From: Armatimonadota bacterium
GTDB lineage: Bacteria > Armatimonadota > UBA5829 > DSUL01
Assembly (NCBI GenBank): GCA_020846715.1
Contig: JADLDK010000014.1
Coordinates: forward strand, 1 to 44,386
Reading direction: 5' to 3'
Length of the DNA: 44,386 nucleotides
The position numbers and the translations under genes were made by a program. Numbering within the stretch: the stretch's first letter is position 1; the number at the start of each line of letters is the position of its first letter. Of the stretch, positions 7,330 to 13,491 are shown in pieces. Under the pieces are notes generated by a model, which saw only the letters and a list, made by a program, of their open reading frames with translations, was not told the origin of the DNA and searched no databases.

Positions 7330-8015
7330 GAGCCAGATTCCACTACAGACGCATCTGGTTTCTGGGCGACAGCCTGACTGCTGGCTATGACGCATCCGCT
7401 GAGAGCGCGTGCTTTCGCACTGTCGCTACAGCATCGCTGCAGGCAGCAGCCCTGCTGCAGGACGCAGGGGCCCTGGTGATCCATTCAGCCAACCAGTACG
7501 GTGGAAAAGTCAAAGACGGCGTACGGCAGGCCATTGCGGAGGCCTCCTTTGCCGCAGACATCGCGGTGCTGCAGTTTGGAGAAAATGACCGGCCCTACGC
7601 TGTAGCCTTTCCAGAGCAGTACGCCCGGCTGATTGCCCAGTTTCAGCGGGAAGGGCGGCGGCCGCTGATTGTGGCTTTCTCCATCTGGGCGCCAACGCCA
7701 GACGCCTACAGCGCAGCCGTCAATGCCGATATTCGCGCTCTGGTAGAGACTTCAGGAGGCGCTTTTGTGGACATTCAGGCGGCGGCATCCGATCCGTTGA
7801 ACCGCGAAGAAGGCCGGGATGTCACCTGGCTGGGGGATGAGCAGCACACTCTGTCTGACAGTTTTCATCCCAACGACAGAGGGCATGCAAAGATGGCCAC
7901 TGCCCTGATAGACGCGCTGTCCCCGTGGACAGCAGCAGGGCCACGGCGTCTCGCGGCTTCCGGGCGGCAGAGCTCGCAGACGCGCGGGGCTGCAGCGGAG
8001 CGGGTGAGCGCGTGA
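7326..8015 (+). CDS. SGNH/GDSL-family hydrolase
   Basis: The 229-residue protein has the four landmarks of SGNH esterases. Block I is FLGDSLTAG with nucleophile S16. A Gly lies in the NQYGGKV region. Block III is QFGENDRP (N87). Block V is DSFHPNDRGH with catalytic D178 and H181. These enzymes remove acyl groups, often acetyl groups from polysaccharides or peptidoglycan, though some are lipases or thioesterases. It starts in an ATGA overlap with the preceding phage gene and precedes the head-tail connector, so it belongs to the phage transcription unit. A virion-associated O-deacetylase that opens host surface glycans is the simplest inference. There is no signal peptide. The last 35 or so residues look disordered. 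Confidence 0.85.
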   Translation: MRARFHYRRIWFLGDSLTAGYDASAESACFRTVATASLQAAALLQDAGALVIHSANQYGGKVKDGVRQAIAEASFAADIAVLQFGENDRPYAVAFPEQYARLIAQFQREGRRPLIVAFSIWAPTPDAYSAAVNADIRALVETSGGAFVDIQAAASDPLNREEGRDVTWLGDEQHTLSDSFHPNDRGHAKMATALIDALSPWTAAGPRRLAASGRQSSQTRGAAAERVSA

Positions 8016-8031
8016 GCGAAAGGAGTGAGCA

Positions 8032-8466
8032 GTGAGTCTGACTATCACAAAGGCGGATGTCAAGCGCAAATGCATGATTGATGCGGCGGACACAACCTGG
8101 GATGCCCCGATTGAGTCGCTGATTGACGAGATGCAGCCAGCCATCGAGTACACGCTGGATGAGAGCGCTCTGAACGATCCGGAAGCGGGGCTCCAGGCGC
8201 TTCTACAGCTTGGCGTCCTGGAGCTGATTGTGGCGGAATTTCTGGCGCAGCGGTTCCGGGAGGCTGGCTATGCGGAGGAGTTTCAGGTTGGCGCAATTCG
8301 TATCGGCCAGCTCTGGGAGCGCGGAAAGGCGATTTTTGAGCAGGGCGCTGCGCGTCTGGCGCCATTTCGAAAGGCGATGGGCGTGTCGGATGCGCAGACG
8401 AAAGTCCTGTCAAGCAGCGTATCCCACCCTCGTTTGATGTCTTCGACTGAACGGAAGGGCTGGTGA
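8032..8466 (+). CDS. Phage head-tail connector (adaptor)-like protein
   Basis: This 144-residue, largely helical protein fits the gp6/gp36-type head completion family. It has an N-terminal ITKADVKRKCMID helix, then APIESLIDEMQPAIEYTLDE, an acidic loop, and LQALLQLGVLELIVAEFLAQR with a conserved-looking QVGAIRIGQ turn. Such adaptors form a ring under the portal. It has a GTG start at 8032 preceded by AAAGGAG. The stop overlaps the next gene in a TGATG arrangement. Similarity is by pattern only. The position after capsid and before a 100-residue protein supports the assignment. Confidence 0.65.
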   Translation: MSLTITKADVKRKCMIDAADTTWDAPIESLIDEMQPAIEYTLDESALNDPEAGLQALLQLGVLELIVAEFLAQRFREAGYAEEFQVGAIRIGQLWERGKAIFEQGAARLAPFRKAMGVSDAQTKVLSSSVSHPRLMSSTERKGW

Positions 8467-8768
8467 TGGGGGCTTTTACAAAGCGGATGGATGCGAAGCT
8501 GGCAGTGTACGGTGAGCTTATCTCGCTGGGTGGTGTGGATGTGCGCGCGCTGGTGCAGGACATGACCAGCAGCTACATTACTACCTACTTTGACCCGCCG
8601 GATCAGTCTTCCGTGATCCGTCCGGGACTGCTGGCCGTTGTCGGGGCGGACGTTTCGGCGAGCGCTGGGCAGTCGGTAAGTCTGGGCGCGCGGACCTACA
8701 CCGTGTGGAAGGTGGCGCCTCAACATCTGGCTGGTCAGGTCGTCTGTCAGGTGCTGGCGCTTTATTGA
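8466..8768 (+). CDS. Putative phage head-closure protein, 100 aa
   Basis: The product is small and probably beta-rich (GGVDVRALVQDMTSSYITTYF, then LAVVGADVSASAGQSVSLG and TYTVWKVAP). I recognise no signature. Small beta proteins of this length commonly follow the adaptor gene as stopper or head-closure proteins, so the name rests on position. The ATG at 8466 shares its A with the preceding TGA; a GTG three bases upstream is an equally coupled alternative. In a complete phage the next genes would be the tail terminator and the major tail protein, but lysis genes follow instead. Confidence 0.6.
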   Translation: MGAFTKRMDAKLAVYGELISLGGVDVRALVQDMTSSYITTYFDPPDQSSVIRPGLLAVVGADVSASAGQSVSLGARTYTVWKVAPQHLAGQVVCQVLALY

Positions 8769-8779
8769 AAGGAGGGAGA

Positions 8780-9010
8780 GTGGATAGTAGAGATATTATG
8801 TCGCGCCTGGCGGTTATTGAGGCGCGGCTGCAGGATGCGCTTGGGCATCTAGTGGAGATCCGCCGGCATGTGCCAGGCACGCTGATTTCGCATACCGAAC
8901 GGATAGCCTCTGTTGAGCGCGCGCAGAGAAGTCTGGTCTGGGGACTGGCGGCTGCGTTTGGTGGGTTCTTGAGCGCTTTTGTCGCTCACATCTTTGGAGG
9001 ATTGCCATGA
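8780..9010 (+). CDS. XhlA-like holin-associated membrane protein
   Basis: The 76-residue product has an N-terminal amphipathic coiled-coil-like region (MSRLAVIEARLQDALGHLVEIRRH, quoted across two short helices), a short linker and one C-terminal transmembrane helix (LVWGLAAAFGGFLSAFVAHI). This is the layout of XhlA/haemolysin-type proteins that assist phage lysis. GTG at 8780 is preceded by AGGAGGGAG at ideal spacing. The stop overlaps the endolysin start in ATGA. No second holin is visible, so it may itself form the membrane lesion. Confidence 0.7.
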   Translation: MDSRDIMSRLAVIEARLQDALGHLVEIRRHVPGTLISHTERIASVERAQRSLVWGLAAAFGGFLSAFVAHIFGGLP

Positions 9011-9465
9011 TAAGCGCGCAGAGCGCCGGCGCCCAGCTCGCCGAAGTTTGTGCCCATCTGGCGCACTGGCGCAAGGGCGCGGCCAACCCGGAAGGACGTT
9101 GTCTGGAAGCGGTGCGCTGGGCCCTGGCGCAGGAAGCCTTGAGTCTCCCTGGCCCCTTTGTGCGCCCGAACAACACGGCATTGGGGTGCTTTGATGCCCT
9201 GGAGAAAGCGCCGGAGCGGTGGAGCTGGCAGAGATGGACCCACGCGCAGCATCCCGGACAGAGCCTGCCGCTATGCCTGGTGTTTTTCAAGGACTGCGGG
9301 TATCTGTCCGACGGTCGCGTTGCCGGGCACGTGGCGGTGTACGACCCGGCCCGCCGCCGCCATGAGGCGAATCAGGTATATCCGATGACGCTGTGGTGGG
9401 CGCAGCGGTTGATCGGGGCGTTTGTGCCGCTCAGAAGGCCGGGTATTGGAGGCGCCGGCGGTTGA
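9007..9465 (+). CDS. Putative endolysin (Cys/His peptidase or amidase fold)
   Basis: The 152-residue protein has a Cys at the start of a helix (GRCLEAVRWAL, C32) and a His at the start of a strand about 75 residues later (VAGHVAVYD, H108). This is the arrangement of NlpC/P60 and CHAP-type murein hydrolases. Position right after an XhlA-like gene with an ATGA overlap supports a lysis role. It has no signal peptide, so it would need the membrane protein for release. The final residues (GIGGAGG) and the TGA stop are encoded by the first copy of the 37-bp repeat, so the native C terminus was probably replaced by repeat insertion. Confidence 0.65.
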   Translation: MISAQSAGAQLAEVCAHLAHWRKGAANPEGRCLEAVRWALAQEALSLPGPFVRPNNTALGCFDALEKAPERWSWQRWTHAQHPGQSLPLCLVFFKDCGYLSDGRVAGHVAVYDPARRRHEANQVYPMTLWWAQRLIGAFVPLRRPGIGGAGG

Positions 9466-9558
9466 AACCGACTCTGCGGGACGGGGAGGCGCCGGCGGTT
9501 GAAACCGCGCCTGTGGGACGGGGAGGCGCCGGCGGTTGAAACCGCGCCTGTGGAACGA
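9448..9558. repeat. Three tandem 37-bp units of the GCGGTTGAAACCGC repeat
   Basis: Units start at 9448, 9485 and 9522. Each begins GGAGGCGCCGGCGGTTGAAA and contains the palindrome GCGGTT-GA-AACCGC (copy 1 has ACCGAC at the end). The units are contiguous, with no spacers, so this is not a CRISPR. The first unit overlaps the end of the endolysin gene and supplies its stop codon. Confidence 0.9.
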
Positions 9559-9632
9559 AGTCTCCCTTCGGAGACTTTTGGTTGTGAGCCTGCGAAGGCA
9601 GGCTTTGTCTGGTTAGAGGCGACTTCAGTCGC
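9559..9632. repeat. Run of three perfect hairpins ending the phage module
   Basis: AGTCTCC-CTTC-GGAGACT (9559-9576), GCCTGC-GAAG-GCAGGC (9588-9603) and GCGACT-TC-AGTCGC (9619-9632) follow the 37-bp units. The last hairpin contains the stop codon of the converging minus-strand gene. The series could act as a bidirectional terminator between convergent genes. Confidence 0.85.
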
Positions 9633-10032
9633 TCAGCTCTCTTGACCGGAGAGAATCGACTATCTCCTGTGTCTGGTACACGACTCGGGACTCGGTCCAG
9701 GAGGGATTCTGGACGTGGAGCAGCTCATGCACAATGTCCTCCAGCGTCAGAATTCGCGTGTGATAGATGGTCGCGATATGTGTGTCATAGACCACTCCGA
9801 CCAGTGACCAGCCCGGGCGGCCGTCTTCGCCCGTCACCTGAAACCGGCTGATGCGCTCCAGAATGATGCGCTGGGGTATGCGCAGGCGTTGACGCCAGAA
9901 ATGCGCCGCATCTCTGGCCTGGTCGTCAGTCAGAGGCTGAAGAGGCGCTCGATGGGATATCTGTGTGTGAACGTGCTGCAAAGACTCCGGCTCCGACATC
10001 CTGCGATGTGAGTGATCCGCCGCCGGTCTCAT
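9625..10032 (-). CDS. Small HExxH-motif protein (putative metallopeptidase-like)
   Basis: This 135-residue product contains TLEDIVHELLHVQNPSW, an HExxH zinc-binding motif of the kind found in SprT-like, ImmA/IrrE and minimal gluzincin peptidases. An upstream segment (DEDGRPGWSLVGVVYDTHI region) looks like beta-strands leading into the active helix. A third zinc ligand could be the E in SWTESRVVYQ. No signal peptide or membrane helix is seen. An alternative start is the ATG at 9999. The gene lies alone, convergent with the phage module, and its stop codon is inside the GCGACTTCAGTCGC repeat hairpin. Substrate unknown; it may equally be a non-enzymatic relic. Confidence 0.55.
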   Translation of the reverse strand: MRPAADHSHRRMSEPESLQHVHTQISHRAPLQPLTDDQARDAAHFWRQRLRIPQRIILERISRFQVTGEDGRPGWSLVGVVYDTHIATIYHTRILTLEDIVHELLHVQNPSWTESRVVYQTQEIVDSLRSRELSD

Positions 10033-10352
10033 CCTGTGCGGCCTTTGCGGACAAGACTTTCACTTGCGACATGTCTAATCATCGGCACAGTTCTGACAGG
10101 TCTCCAGTCCTGCTATTCAACGTAGAGGAGGCTGGCGCGGGCGGTCAGGCGGTGGAGGGCTTCGGACCAGCGCGCCCGCAGAGACTCTCTCACAAAAGGC
10201 CCTGCTCAGGCGCCTGCGGCTTCAGAAAATGGCGAATTCTGGGCTCTCAGTAGAACAAACCGGGCGGTGTCACGCGTCTTTATATGTGCGCGTGTAGAGG
10301 GATTGCGGGCGCGCCTTTGTTGTCCGGCATCGGAGTAAATGAACCAGAGCCT
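10033..10352. other. Intergenic region between divergent genes
   Basis: These 320 bases separate the HExxH gene from the desaturase. An interrupted GC-rich inverted repeat lies near 10136-10188 (GCGGGCG...CGCCCGC, about 40-nt loop). The stretch TTTATATG near 10279 could be part of a promoter for the desaturase, but no matching -35 box is convincing. No coding potential is evident. Confidence 0.4.
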
Positions 10353-11480
10353 ATGAAAGCGTCATCTAACGCACAGCAACAGGAAGGGTCAACTGCGCAG
10401 GCGTCCGAGCCGAGACTGCGGGAGGCGATCGCAAGCATTCCGGAGCTTCTGCGCCCCGCCAGACCATCCATCCCCAAAGGACTGGGGTATTTCGCGCTGG
10501 ACTTGGCGCTGTATCTGGTGTCGCTGTGGGGAATGATCTTAGGCGGAGTCTGGCTCTATCTCCCGTCGCTTGTCCTCAATGTGTTCTCTATCGGCGGGTT
10601 ATTCATCGTCGCTCACGACTGTTGTCACGGCTCACTTTTCGGCAACAAATCCGCCGTGCGGCGTATGCTTAGCTATATCGTAGGGCAGAGCGCCATGCTC
10701 ACAGGAGCTCACATGTATCAGGTGTGGGAGTACGGCCACAACCGCGTACACCATGGCCACACCACCAAGCAGTCTTTCGACTTCGTCTGGCATCCCGTGA
10801 CGCCTCAGCAGTACCAGCAGCTTGGACGCCTGGGGAGATGGTGGCACAGGCTCTGCTGGAGTCCTTTCGGGCATGGACTGTACTATCTGGTGCATATCTG
10901 GATCGGGAAGATGTGGGCGTTCAGGGGTCTGCGGGACGGTGCGCTCAAATGGCGCATGACGCGCGATAAGCTCATCGTTGCCGCTTACCTTAGCGTGGTG
11001 GCTGTGCTGTTTTTCCGCTATCTTGGCTTCTGGGCCTGGGCGCGCGCGGTGCTTGTCCCATTTCTTATCTGGAATCACTACATCGGCTTTGTGGTGTACG
11101 TGCAGCACATTCACGAGATGGTGATCTGGCGCGTGCGCAGGTCGTGGACTCCCTTTAAGGGTCAGGTAGAGGGAACTGTGAGCTTTCGTTTTCCCTCTGT
11201 CCTCAACTTTTTCTCGCACAACATCTTCGTCCACACTCCCCACCATGTGGACATGCGTATTCCTTTCTACTACCTGCCCAAGGCCATGGCGGCGCTGCGC
11301 GATCAGTACTCAGGATACGTCATTGAGCACCCATTCAGACTCAGGGAGTATCTGCGCACGGTGAGACAGTGCAAGCTGTTTGATTTCGAGCTGGGATGCT
11401 GGTTTGAGAGTCTGAAGACACATCAGATGGCGCTTGCCCATACCCGCCCCGATGCTGCGCTGCAACTTGGTGACCTCTGA
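10353..11480 (+). CDS. Fatty acid desaturase (acyl-lipid type)
   Basis: The 375-residue membrane protein has the three histidine boxes of the di-iron desaturase family: HDCCH (88-92), HNRVHH (129-134) and HTPHH (294-298). Hydrophobic pairs flank them (FALDLALYLVSLWGMILGG; LIVAAYLSVVAVLFFRYLG). It would introduce a double bond into membrane acyl chains, a common cold or fluidity adaptation. The spacing resembles the DesA/omega-type rather than the delta-9 group. The ATG at 10353 is chosen because the protein then starts with a short polar N terminus; the frame is open to 10284. It converges with the lipoprotein gene, 12 bases apart, and lies outside the phage genes. Confidence 0.9.
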   Translation: MKASSNAQQQEGSTAQASEPRLREAIASIPELLRPARPSIPKGLGYFALDLALYLVSLWGMILGGVWLYLPSLVLNVFSIGGLFIVAHDCCHGSLFGNKSAVRRMLSYIVGQSAMLTGAHMYQVWEYGHNRVHHGHTTKQSFDFVWHPVTPQQYQQLGRLGRWWHRLCWSPFGHGLYYLVHIWIGKMWAFRGLRDGALKWRMTRDKLIVAAYLSVVAVLFFRYLGFWAWARAVLVPFLIWNHYIGFVVYVQHIHEMVIWRVRRSWTPFKGQVEGTVSFRFPSVLNFFSHNIFVHTPHHVDMRIPFYYLPKAMAALRDQYSGYVIEHPFRLREYLRTVRQCKLFDFELGCWFESLKTHQMALAHTRPDAALQLGDL

Positions 11481-11492
11481 GGCGGACGGGTT

Positions 11493-11930
11493 TCACTTTA
11501 TCTTTTCGTAGGTGACCAGAATCTCTCCCATGCGCTGAGGCACAGAGGTGAGCTTTCTGTTGTCGTCGCTGACGTTGAAGGCGATAGGCTCTCGATCAGC
11601 TTCGGGGGAGGGCTTCAGCAACAGGTTTTGTCCGGAGAGCTTCCATGTGCCTGAAAACTCCTTTTCGACAGTCATCATGAACGTGTGGTTGGGGTAGAGG
11701 GTCAGCGAGCTGTTGCCGAGCCGCGCGTTCAGCTCCGCTACCTGCGGGTCTGGCTTAGTGGAGCGCAGGGGCCTGGTCTCGTTTTCCCCGGGCATTGGTC
11801 CAGGAATCAGAAAATAGGGTTGGCGCGCTGAGATGGGCTGATACTTCCATACGCCAATCAACTCCGGCGCGCGCGCTGAGCATCCCGCAACTGTCGCTAC
11901 GGCGATCAGCGCTGCAACAAATCGCTTCAT
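11493..11930 (-). CDS. Predicted lipoprotein of unknown function
   Basis: The 145-residue protein begins MKRFVAALIAVATVAGCSA, a lipoprotein signal peptide with lipobox VAGC. The mature part contains two lipocalin-like or DUF-type beta segments (ELIGVWKYQP; TFMMTVEKEFSGTWKLSGQ). The LxGxW...GTW pattern is seen in many small secreted beta-barrel proteins that compare growth-related substrates, but I assign no function. The ATG at 11930 has GGAG eight or so bases upstream. The frame remains open far upstream without a ribosome binding site. It lies downstream of the pilus operon terminator, so it is probably separately transcribed. Confidence 0.8.
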   Translation of the reverse strand: MKRFVAALIAVATVAGCSARAPELIGVWKYQPISARQPYFLIPGPMPGENETRPLRSTKPDPQVAELNARLGNSSLTLYPNHTFMMTVEKEFSGTWKLSGQNLLLKPSPEADREPIAFNVSDDNRKLTSVPQRMGEILVTYEKIK

Positions 11931-12050
11931 TCTCCTATTATGCGCGGTGTCTCGTGTGCGCGGTGGCGGGACGAGCGGAGGTCTCCCAAATACCGAAGCG
12001 CCAGGCTGCGGCCGCCCGGGCGGGATCGGTCTGTCCAGAGCGCGGTACAC

Positions 12051-12078
12051 AAAATCGGCTCCGGGGTCTCCGGAGCCG
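12051..12078 (-). terminator. Intrinsic terminator of the type IV pilus cluster
   Basis: Read on the minus strand, a perfect 9-bp stem (CGGCTCCGG with CCGGAGCCG, loop AGACC) is followed by ATTTTG. It begins 28 bases after the stop of the sigma-GGDEF gene and marks the end of the operon. Confidence 0.85.
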
Positions 12079-12105
12079 AGTGAAATCCTGCGTCTGCAGT
12101 GTGCT

Positions 12106-13491
12106 TCAGGCGGCGCTTGCCAGCGTCTGGCGGATCTGTTCACAGGCTTCCGTCAGTACCAGCGTCTCCTCATTCTCGCAGGCATGTGTCGAGGTGACCA
12201 CCAGCGGTTCCCCCTGTTCGATGGCGACAAGCACGTCTGTGAAGTTGGAGGCCTCCTCCGGGTAGGTCACGAAAGTCAGCGTTCCGCGCAGAGTCAGAAG
12301 CTCCTGTGCGTGTTCCCCGTTGAGCTGCTCGACAATGTCGCGGATGCGCTCGCACACTCTGGCGCCGGCGCTACCCGTATGCGGCAGCACCAGCCCTATC
12401 TGATGATCGTTGTAGCGGGCGACGATGTCAGCCTTGCGCACCCGGGAGCGAATGATCTGACCAATACGGAACAGCCGCTCGTCCGTGGACATGGGCGTCC
12501 ATCCACGGCCAGAGTCGCACATGTACTCCATTGTCAACACCATCGCGGCTACGGGATAGCCATGGCGGCTGGCGCGTGAGAGCTCTTCTTCCAGCCTTGC
12601 CAGAAAATAGGCTCGCGAATACAGCTCTGTCGCTGAGTCTGTCACCTCAGCCGCAGGAGTCACACCGCGCGCGCCCGCATGCTTGTGCATGGAGCGCATC
12701 TGGATCTGAACTTCGCGGATATCTTCCGTTGTGATGATCTTGCGCAGTTTCTTGGTGGAGTTGCGCAGAATGTGCGACACGTAGTTGCACGAGATTCCCA
12801 GCTTTCGCGCAATCTCCGTCTGGTTCAGGTCTTTGAAGTAGTACTCGTGAATGACGTCCTGCTCGATGTTCTTCAGACGCTCCACAGAGGTTTCCAGCAC
12901 CATCCGATCTTCCAGGGGCAACTGAAAAGTCTCGTACTTCAGGCGTTTGGCGGACTCGGCGTCCGCCGCCAGCGAGCCAGTGGGGTCGTCCCGGTCGCCG
13001 TCCAGCGATGATACCTTGAACACCTCCCGCGTCGTCAGCATCTCTCGCACGTCATCTTCGCTGATTTTCATGACAGAGGCAATCTCAGCTTCCGCAGGCG
13101 CGCGGCCAAACTGCTGGGCGAGTGACTCTATGACGCGCGTCATCCGCTGGTTGAGCTCCTGTAGCCAGGCTGGCTCCTTGATGATCTTGCCCTTGTCTCT
13201 CAGATAGTGCTTAATCTGCCCGATGACAAAGTGCGTCGCGTACGTGGAGAACTTGACGCCTTTGCTGACGTCGAAGCCTTCCACTGCGGAAATCAGCCCG
13301 ATGTAGCCCTCCTGAACAAGGTCCTCCACAGGCTCTCCCGCGCCTGCAAAGCGGCGGCCGACAGACTCCACCAGATTAGTGTACTGCGTCACCAGCCGGT
13401 CCCGGGCGCGAGTATCCCGCTTTTCCCGATATCTGTTAAGTAACTTGAGTATCTGCTCTTCCGTGAGCCGTGATGCTTGCGTGTTTCTCAT
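12106..13491 (-). CDS. SigB-family sigma factor fused to degenerate GGDEF domain
   Basis: The 461-residue protein joins two modules. Residues about 30-255 are an alternative sigma factor: region 2 (EDLVQEGYIGLISAVEGFD, KFSTYATHFVIGQIKHYL), region 3 (QRMTRVIESLAQQFGRAPA) and region 4 with helix-turn-helix (LNQTEIARKLGISCNYVSH). Residues about 284-430 follow the GGDEF fold (DSATELYSRAYFLARLEEEL ... IVARY ... VLPHTGSAGARVCERIR). The catalytic GGDEF motif is NDHQI (361-365) and the metal-binding Asp positions are lost (LTMEYM), so it cannot be a cyclase. However, the inhibitory-site RxxD is kept (R352-D355, RKAD). The gene overlaps pilC by one base (TAATG), making it the last gene of the pilus operon. 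I infer a c-di-GMP-responsive sigma factor. Confidence 0.9.
   Translation of the reverse strand: MRNTQASRLTEEQILKLLNRYREKRDTRARDRLVTQYTNLVESVGRRFAGAGEPVEDLVQEGYIGLISAVEGFDVSKGVKFSTYATHFVIGQIKHYLRDKGKIIKEPAWLQELNQRMTRVIESLAQQFGRAPAEAEIASVMKISEDDVREMLTTREVFKVSSLDGDRDDPTGSLAADAESAKRLKYETFQLPLEDRMVLETSVERLKNIEQDVIHEYYFKDLNQTEIARKLGISCNYVSHILRNSTKKLRKIITTEDIREVQIQMRSMHKHAGARGVTPAAEVTDSATELYSRAYFLARLEEELSRASRHGYPVAAMVLTMEYMCDSGRGWTPMSTDERLFRIGQIIRSRVRKADIVARYNDHQIGLVLPHTGSAGARVCERIRDIVEQLNGEHAQELLTLRGTLTFVTYPEEASNFTDVLVAIEQGEPLVVTSTHACENEETLVLTEACEQIRQTLASAA

Noticed and set aside
9448..9558. Three 37-bp units as a CRISPR array
   Set aside because: The units are contiguous with no spacers, contain a palindrome near their middle, and there are no cas genes.
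12106..13491. Active diguanylate cyclase in the sigma fusion
   Set aside because: GGDEF is replaced by NDHQI and the metal-binding aspartates are lost, so synthesis of c-di-GMP is not expected.
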